Origin: Phaseolus vulgaris
Taxonomy: Eukaryota; Streptophyta; Magnoliopsida; Fabales; Fabaceae
Length of the DNA stretch: 64,000 nt
NCBI RefSeq assembly: GCF_000499845.2
Contig: NC_023756.2
Coordinates: forward strand, 42,037,393 to 42,101,392
Direction: 5' to 3'
Shown: one piece after another, positions 57,789 through 64,000 of the stretch
How positions within the stretch are numbered: the first letter of the stretch is position 1
How the letters are laid out: every line of letters begins with the position of its first letter
Position numbers and translations under genes: made by a program
Notes under the pieces: generated by a model
What the model saw: only the letters and a program-made list of their open reading frames with translations
What the model was told of the DNA's origin: nothing
Database searches by the model: none

Positions 57789-59160
57789 ATGGTTTCAACA
57801 AGAAGCATGGAAAGAATGACTGAAGCCGACCAAACAATGCTACTGGTGTCTCTCCAGAGGGAGATGGCCGAGATGCGAAGAATGGCTGAGGAGGCCGCTC
57901 AGAAAAATGAACAAGAGCTGCAAGTTCTCCGCAGGGAGAACGAAGATATGAGAAAGAAGCTGAGGGAGGGAGGACCCTCTGTCATACCGACGAACGTGGT
58001 CGGCAAGTCCTACACCTCTCCCCCCAACCCGGATGTGGCCGAGGGGACGAGAGGCCGACCCCATCCCCGCGAGACTGAGATGGGCGACGAGTCGTGCCTA
58101 ATCAGGTCCACCCGGACGACCCCGACGACCGACCCAAACCGCCGACATCCCTTTACAAACAACATCATCGAAGTCCCACTTCCTGAGAAGTGGAAGTGTT
58201 TCAACTGAGACCGATACGACGGGTCGACCGACCCGGACGAGCATATGGACGCCTACACAACCCATGAGTCTCTACACCTCGGACGACGCCGTCTTGTGCC
58301 GAGTGTTCCCCACATCCTTGAAGGGTGCAGCCCTTAGTTGGTTCACCAAGCTCTCACCCAACTCCATCGACAGCTTTGCCACGCTCGTCGCAAAGTTTGA
58401 AACGCAGTTCGCGACCAGCCGGCCGCACCATGTAACCTCCATCGCTCTGGTAGGCATTCGCCAGGAGAAGGGAGAGTCGCTGAGAACCTTCGTGGATAGG
58501 TTCAGTAAAGTGGCGATGAGCATCCGGAATCTGAGTCCGGACGTCGCCATGCACCACATGCTGACGGCCCTGCGTCCGAGGCCCTTTGCCGACAACCTGT
58601 GCATGCAGCCGGCCGACAGCCTGGACGAGCTGAGAAAGAGAGCTGCTAAGTACATGCAGCTGGAAGAGCTAAGAGAATTCCGTAACCAGGCCCGTGCCGA
58701 GGCCGGTGGAGAGAAAAACAAGGAAGAGAAGAATCGTCAGGGGCGGCCGGGTCAAAGGAACGACCGATCTGGTTCTCAAGGTATACACCCCTGACGACCA
58801 AGCGGGGGAGGATTTTGGACGAAGCCCTCAACGCTGAGCTAATCCCTCCCCCAAGGAAGGTGGCCAGCCCAAATAACGCCGACCAGAGGAAGCAATGCCG
58901 GTACCACCAAAACACCAGACACTCAACCGACGAGTGCCAAGCCCTTAAGGATAAGATCGAGGAACTTATCCAGGTTGGGCATCTCCGCCGTTTCGTCAAG
59001 AATGGTCGAGACCATCCCGGCCGGGCGGATCCACCCAGGCGGACGAAATGACCGAGATAACAGAGGCGACCGACAACCTGCGAGGGCCGACCCCCCTCAA
59101 ACAGACGATCCCCCCAGGGAGGCCGATGGAGAGGTAACCGAGAAGTTATCAACACTATAG
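57789..59160 (+). pseudogene. Gypsy gag, broken
   Basis: Capsid polyprotein of a Ty3/gypsy element. The ATG at 57789 (MVSTRSMERMTEADQTM) leads a coiled-coil region (LLVSLQREMAEMRRMAEEA). TGA at 58206-58208 interrupts just before DRYDGSTDPDEHMDAY. After a small shift the retrotransposon gag domain continues (58264-58794): FPTSLKGAALSWFTKL, FVDRFSKVAMSIRNL, ADSLDELRKRAAKYMQLEEL. Another shift near 58790 leads to the zinc-binding tail CRYHQNTRHSTDECQALKDK (58815-59051), usual in Tat-type gag. It fades into AGGFAGGGS and FTDEDSKGVDY (59160-59310), the sequence that normally leads into protease, and stops there. Confidence 0.87.
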
Positions 59161-59322
59161 CCGGCGGCTTCGCCGGGGGAGGAAGCACAAAAAACGCTCG
59201 GAAGAAACACCTCTGGGCGGTACACCAGGTCAACGCAGTGGCATTCCGGCCGAGGGTGCCACCCATCACCTTCACGGACGAAGACTCCAAGGGCGTAGAC
59301 TACCGCCAGGAGGACAAGGCCG

Positions 59323-59808
59323 ATGGTCCAGTTACTCCGAAAGGGCAAAAAATTCGTCTGGGACGACCAATGTGGGGAAATCTTCAAACAATTCAAGGAG
59401 TTCCTCACATCCCCGGCTGTCATCCAGAAGCCGAGGGCCGACAACCCAATCCTGGTATATCTAGCAGCCCCGGAAGAAGCAGTCAGCGCTGCCCTAGTGC
59501 AGGAAGCCGAGGGCGAGGAGCGACCCGTATACTATGTTAGCCGAACCCTCCACTCGGCCGAGACCCGATATAAGATGATTGAGAAGGAGGCTCTCGCACT
59601 CGTCCTCACGGCAAGGCGGATGCGCCCCTATTTCCAAAATCACTCCATAACTGTAAGAACCGACTACCCTATTTTTAAAATTTTATCTAAACCGGACCTT
59701 TCAGGGAGGATGATAGGATGGTCGGTCGAACTCTCCGAGTTCGACATACGCTATGAGCCGAGGAGCGCCATCAAGTCTCAATGCTTGGCCGACTTCTCGG
59801 CCGCCTGA
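59323..59808 (+). pseudogene. Gypsy RNase H fragment
   Basis: The frame reads the end of RT and the RNase H domain of a gypsy pol: FVWDDQCGEIFKQFKEFLTS, DNPILVYLAAPEEAVSAALV, RPVYYVSRTLHSAETRY, EKEALALVLTARRMRPYFQN, TDYPIFKILSKPDLSGRM, SEFDIRYEPRSAIKSQCLAD. The domain is almost complete and free of stops until 59808. It is joined on the left to protease-flanking sequence (deletion junction near 59315) and on the right directly to the minisatellite array; integrase is absent. Confidence 0.9.
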
Positions 59809-60480
59809 CTGCCCGCTTGCTCGATTAAACATCGCAAGTGCCGGCCTGCCGAATGCCCGCTTGCTCGATTAAACATCGCAAGTGCCGGCCTGCCGAATTC
59901 CCACTTGCTCGATTAACATCGCAAGTGCCGGCCTGCCGAACGCCCACTTGCTCGATTAACATCGCGAGTGCCGGCCCACCGACTGCCCACTTGCTCGATT
60001 AACATCGCGAGTGCCGGCCTACCGACTGCCCACTTGCTCGATTAACATCGCAAGTGCCGGCATACCGATCGTCCACTCGCTCGGTTAACATCGCGAGTAC
60101 CGGCCAACTGATCGCCCACTTGCTCGATTAACATCGCAAGTGTTGGCCGCTCAAGGTTTAAGGGTCACAACTAATGGCCGATCGCCCACATTTTACTTGC
60201 TCGAGTTTAACACTCGCAATTAATGGCCGATCGCCCACATTTTGCTTGCTCGAGTTTAACACTCGCAATTAATGGCCGATTGCCCACATTTTACTTGCTC
60301 GAGTCTAACACTCGCAATTAATGGCCGATCCCCACATTTTACTTGCTCGAGTCTAACACTCGCAATTAATGGCCGATCGCCCACATTTTACTTGCTCGGG
60401 TTTAACACTCGCAACTAATGGCCGACCGCCAGATTTTACTTGTTCGAATTCACACAATCGCGTTTATGGCCGATCGCCCA
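59808..60480 (+). repeat. Minisatellite array 1: hairpin units of ~43 and ~49 bp
   Basis: About eight 43-44-bp units (CTTGCTCGATTAACATCGCA then AGTGCCGGCC...CCGA) to about 60150, then about six ~49-bp units (CTTGCTCGAGTTTAACACTC then GCAATTAATGGCCGATCGCC). Each unit folds into an 8-bp stem with a two-base TC bulge and a 4-5-base loop. Confidence 0.92.
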
Positions 60481-60668
60481 AACCAGTGGGAGATCGATTG
60501 TTTAACTTGTCAATTATTGATACAAAATGATAAAGAAAGAAACTGGACGATATATTAATCAAAGCACTGGGCGATACATCAAAATACATAATAAGAAGGC
60601 CACGCCCCGGCCTTGGAGGATGCTTAAAGAAAGAAGGAAAAAGCCACAACCCGGCCAAAGGTATAAGC

Positions 60669-62260
60669 CTAATCCTGCACCTCAATGCACTCACCCTCCT
60701 CGGCCCCAGCCTCCCTACCCTGAACATCGGCCTCCCCTCCTTCGGTCCCGGCCGGTTCAACCCCTCCAGCAGTCAAGGCCGCCACTTCAGCACTCGGCAT
60801 GATCCGACCTTGATAGACTTCACAATCAAGGTCGAACTCCCCAGCAGCCGGCGGCCCTCCATATAGCACGTGCGCTTGACGCACGGCTCTTTCAAAGCAC
60901 TGCTTCAGTAACTCCTCGGCCTCGTCGTAATTCTCGTCGAGTTCAGCTTCGACTTTGGCCTTGGCATTTTGAAGGACAAGCACCTCAGCGGCCGACTCGG
61001 CCAGCTTCCTGTCGGCCCACTCCTTCAACTGGGCGACCTCAGCAGCTGCCCTCCTCTTCTCAGCCTCAAGCTGCCGCTTGGCCTCGGCAGCCTCATTTTG
61101 AGCCAGCTCCCTATCGGCCGACTCCTTGGCAATCTTGGTTGTCAAGTCAGCGTTAACAATCAAAGATTGATCCAAGGACTGAGTGCCCTCCGAGAGCTGA
61201 TGCTCCAAGTGTGACACGGTCTCCACGTGTCGGTCTTGCCCCTGGAGACCGTGCTGGAAGAGCACCACCGAACGGCACACGAGCTCGAGGCCACTCTTGA
61301 AGAGCTCTGTCGGGGCGACGCCTTGGAGGGACACCCGAGACTCATCGGGGAGCGCCACACGAACCCTTCGTGTGAACTGATGGCCGCGCCCCAAGAGATC
61401 GAAGGGGGTCGGCCCAGATGAGCCCGAGCGGGAGCGAGGAGAGAGCTGCGCCACCTCGGCCGCCTCTCGTCGAGGAGGAGGCGTGATCGGCATCGAGCCA
61501 GGGGACCGGACGGTAGTTGCTACATTACTACCCTCTCTCGGCCTCTTTTTGGACTTCTGGGAAGGACCAGCCCGCTCCCTGGTTGGGGCCGCCACCTCAC
61601 TAACCGGAGGCATCACCTCCAAGCTGCGGCGACCCCTGCGCTCGGCCGCTTTCTGTCGGTGCTTATCAAGCACGCTGACAGCACTTGGCCGCTCGTTCAC
61701 CATGATTTCTGCAAAAAGAAAGCACAAAGTTAATAAAGGCCGAACGATGAAAGATGACGACCAACGGACCGACTAAACGCCAAAACAAAAACCCATACCC
61801 CGAACGGCCGCCCAACGCCCAGGCTTGGCATAAGCCTTGACCAGCGACCGACATGGGAGCCTCCTCGGGAGGGCGTCAAAGAGCGAAAGAATTTCCATCT
61901 CATCGGCACCCTCTGTCGGCCTCGGCCATTCTTTGAAGCCGTAGGGCTTGCGAGTCCAGTAGAGAGGGAACCTCGATCTACCGGACTCGTCAAAAAATAT
62001 GGCCGTCGCCTCCGGCCGAATGATGACTTTAACGAAACGCTCCTTAAATCTTTTGTAGGAGCCGCAAATAGGTCGAACAAAACACTACCCGTCCGCCCAA
62101 CCAGTGAATGCCACGAGACCTTCTTGGCAGGGTGAGAGGCATAATGACAAAGAAAACAAGAGGGAGAAGGATGAAGGCGCATTACGTCATAGAACAGGCG
62201 GAAGGCCTGAAGGGACGCCCAGGTATTAGGATGAACCTGGGTGGGCGCCACGTTCAGCGC
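60669..62260 (-). CDS. Antisense extra ORF (aORF) of the gypsy element, probably spliced, frameshifted
   Basis: Function unknown; Tat-lineage elements often carry such an ORF opposite to gag-pol (family knowledge). The right block (62260-61799) reads VHPNTWASLQAFRLFYDVM, VSWHSLVGRTGSVLFDLF and RRRPYFLTSPVDRG, then a shift of frame near 61930 into LSLFDALPRRLPCRSLVKAY. This order (HPNSWA, GW.SL, LPRRLP) is typical of aORF proteins. A 90-bp intron 61798-61709 is likely: donor GTATGG, acceptor TTTTTGCAG, joined in frame. The left block (61708-60669) contains a basic segment (KSKKRPREG), a long alanine/glutamate coiled coil (SADRELAQNEAAEAKRQLEA) and an acidic end; stop at 60669. The ATG at 61703 (MVNERPS) is an alternative start if unspliced. 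No ATG is seen at the right end. Confidence 0.7.
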
Positions 62261-62384
62261 TCAAAGAACGCCCATCGTAAACGTGTCAAAAGGCAAAGAC
62301 ACGTGAAGGTCAGAAAAGAAACAAGTGTACATATAAAAGAAAGGGGGACCGTCTCCCGGTCGCCCCTTACACACTCTCTCAGTT

Positions 62385-63085
62385 GGCCCGCTTGCTCGAT
62401 TAAACATCGCAAGTGCCGGTCGCCCAACTGCCCGCTTACTCGATTAAACATCGCAAGTGCCGGCCAACCGCCCACCAAACTTGCTCGATGACATTGCAAG
62501 TATTGGTCGAACGCCCGCTTGCTCGATTAAACATCGCAAGTGCCGGTCCCCCGAACGCCTTCTTGCTCGATTAAACATCGCAAGTGCCGGCCGACCACCC
62601 ACCAAACTTGCTCGATGACATTGCAAGTATTGGCCGAACGCCCGCTTGCTCGATTAAACATTGCAAGTGCCGGTCGCCCGAACGCCCGCTTGCTTGATTA
62701 AACATCGCAAGTGCCGGCCGCCCAACTGCCCGCTTGCTCGATTAAACATCGCAAGTGCCGGCCGACCACCCACCAAACTTGCTCGATGACATTGCAAGTA
62801 TTGCCAGAACGCCCGCTTGCTCGATTAACATCGCAAGCGCCGGCCGAACGCTCACCAAATTTGCTCGATCAACATCGCAAGTGCCGGCCGATCGCCAACC
62901 AAACTTGCTCGATTAACATCGCAAGTAATAGCTGGCCACCTATCCTTAGTTGTTCGATTAAAGATCACAATTAAATGGCCGATCGCCCGTTCCTGTTCGA
63001 TTAAAATCACAATTAAAAGGCCGATCGCCCGTTCTTGTTCGATTAAAATCACAATTAAAAGGCCGACCGCCCAAATCCAACTTAT
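62385..63085 (+). repeat. Minisatellite array 2: about 16 hairpin units
   Basis: The same unit family as array 1, here with CTTGCTCGATTAAACATCGC, CTTGCTCGATGACATTGCAA and, at the right end, TTGTTCGATTAAAATCACAA types. The GATGACATTGCAAGTATTG type recurs at 62480, 62611 and 62780, giving a higher-order period of about 131 bp. Confidence 0.92.
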
Positions 63086-63202
63086 TTGATCAGACCTAGG
63101 GTCACGTCACACCTCGAGAAATGGAATAGCCGCACGATCAAGGGAAACCGACCGACACCCATCATTAAAGACTCATCAGACATATGTAACACATCTGCCC
63201 TT

Positions 63203-63218
63203 GAGCCTGAGGGGCAAG
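63203..63218 (+). promoter_or_regulatory. Polypurine tract of the gypsy element
   Basis: GAGCCTGAGGGGCAAG directly before the 3' LTR start TGTACCGG. Confidence 0.8.
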
Positions 63219-63807
63219 TGTACCGGTATGGCCGAGAGGCCGAGGGGCCGAGACCTTAGAAGACTTGGCCGAGGGGCCGAGACCTTAGAAGACTTGGCCG
63301 AGGGGCCGAGACCTTAGAAGACATGGCCGAGAGGCCGAGACCTTAGAAGACTTGGCCGAGACGACCGAGACCACTGGAACATGGCCGATGGCCGACCCAT
63401 GCCATGATGATTTGGCCGATGGCCGACCCCTATTACAGTTAACGCTCAAACCAAGATCAGTGAAGCTAATCTATCATTAAGAATTAGGTAATGCAAACCT
63501 AAGAGGTGTCCACCTCGATAAATGGGCCCAACAAGGTAGGCCCACTAGAATAATATAAATAGTACGCATCCCAAGGAGTAAGGTATGTCATTTATCACTC
63601 TGAGAGCTGACCACCCGCTTTACTGACTTGAGCGTCGGAGTGCCTTCGCAGGTACCCCCACCATCCGGTGTTCAGCCGAGGCCGAGGGCCGAAGGAGAAG
63701 CAGGAGGACGAAGAGAACCTCAGTTCACTACCCAGTCACCTGACCGACCGAAGGAAGGAGAAGAAGACTTCAACAGTTCTCTAGGTCCCATCTCCCTAGC
63801 AGGAAGA
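63219..63807 (+). repeat. Gypsy 3' LTR (589 bp)
   Basis: Same as the 5' LTR but with more of the ~29-bp GGCCGAGACC units at its start (38 bp longer) and AAGA instead of AACA at its end. Confidence 0.92.
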
Positions 63808-64000
63808 GGAACATTAATTATCCTTATGTTTTGCATGTAGGAAAATTCATACAATAATAAGAAAACAAATTGATATATAGTGTTAAGATATCTCAATATC
63901 CATGGTGTCAAATCCCAATCAATTTCGTAAATGTCACATACCTTGCCAGCATTATACAGACTTATTAAATTCGAAGTCATTGATCCTATTTTTTCCATGA
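63808..64000. other. Right flank, nothing recognisable
   Basis: Target duplication GGAAC, then AT-rich sequence to the window edge. Confidence 0.5.

Larger units (their letters stand above)
57188..63807 (+). mobile_element. Ty3/gypsy element, Tat-type, deleted, with antisense extra ORF
   Basis: Target duplication GGAAC at 57183-57187 and 63808-63812. LTRs 57188-57738 and 63219-63807. Order: 5' LTR, primer site (ATTGGCGCCCACCGTGGGG, 57739-57757), gag, short protease-side remnant, RNase H, minisatellite array 1, antisense ORF, minisatellite array 2, polypurine tract (GCCTGAGGGGCAAG), 3' LTR. Protease core, RT and integrase are deleted. Tat-lineage elements are known for antisense extra ORFs and for tandem repeats in their 3' part, which fits. 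It is GC-rich compared with all neighbours. Confidence 0.92.

Noticed and set aside
58272..59444. Minus-strand frames across gypsy gag and RNase H
   Set aside because: Antisense shadows of recognised gag and RNase H domains.
62940..63060. tRNA or tRNA-derived SINE (GTTCGATTAAAATC looks like a T-arm)
   Set aside because: No A box, anticodon arm or acceptor stem; the phrase is a variant of the minisatellite hairpin.
59808..63085. CRISPR array
   Set aside because: Units are contiguous, diverge gradually, have no unique spacers and lie inside a gypsy element in plant DNA.

Overview
The window looks like nuclear DNA of a flowering plant, most likely a papilionoid legume of the Phaseolus/Vigna type (inference). 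The evidence is short AT-rich introns with GT..AG borders, cysteine-rich receptor-like kinases (CRKs) in a cluster, an RRM/DUF4283 plant LINE, and Ty1/copia, Ty3/gypsy, CACTA and TRIM elements. There is no sign of bacterial organisation (no operons, no CRISPR array, no rRNA or tRNA gene seen).

Host genes. Three CRK loci are the only recognisable host genes. CRK-1 (1-3001, +) enters from the left edge and has seven exons. CRK-2 (31515-24087, -) is complete: seven exons, 912 codons, intact frame, with a 4.2-kb first intron that holds a 5'-truncated copia element. CRK-3 (44872-35789, -) is a pseudogene: it lacks the ectodomain exon, has broken splice sites and frameshifts, and its fourth intron was opened by a CACTA transposon that was itself hit by a TRIM and a copia element. 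Exons 2-7 of CRK-1 and CRK-2 have identical lengths (138, 122, 211, 238, 157 and 321 bp). CRK-2 carries four DUF26 cysteine motifs and CRK-1 shows at least three inside the window; two is the usual number.

Layout. 1-3.0 kb CRK-1; 4.45-10.79 kb a nearly full-length but dead LINE with an 11-bp target duplication; 11.7-14.25 kb a gag-only copia element (F) whose LTRs contain a duplicated polypurine tract; 14.6-22.7 kb a duplicated block carrying copia A, with copia C nested in it; 22.7-36.7 and 44.2-44.96 kb the CRK-2/CRK-3 cluster with CACTA-like inverted-repeat elements; 36.75-44.17 kb the nested CACTA/TRIM/copia D stack; 44.96-50.5 kb gene-poor AT-rich DNA; 50.5-57.1 kb the second copy of the duplicated block with copia B; 57.19-63.81 kb a deleted Tat-type gypsy element with an antisense extra ORF flanked by two minisatellite arrays.

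Most unusual signals. (1) Copia C and D carry an 8-bp near-palindrome (AACCGATT/AACCGGTT/AATCGATT) in doublets spaced exactly 21 bp, repeated in LTR, gag and spacer. (2) The two arrays of the gypsy element are built from units that fold into one bulged hairpin, and the stem bases covary between unit types. (3) Element F has LTRs that absorbed a copy of their own polypurine tract. (4) The antisense ORF of the gypsy element appears to be spliced.
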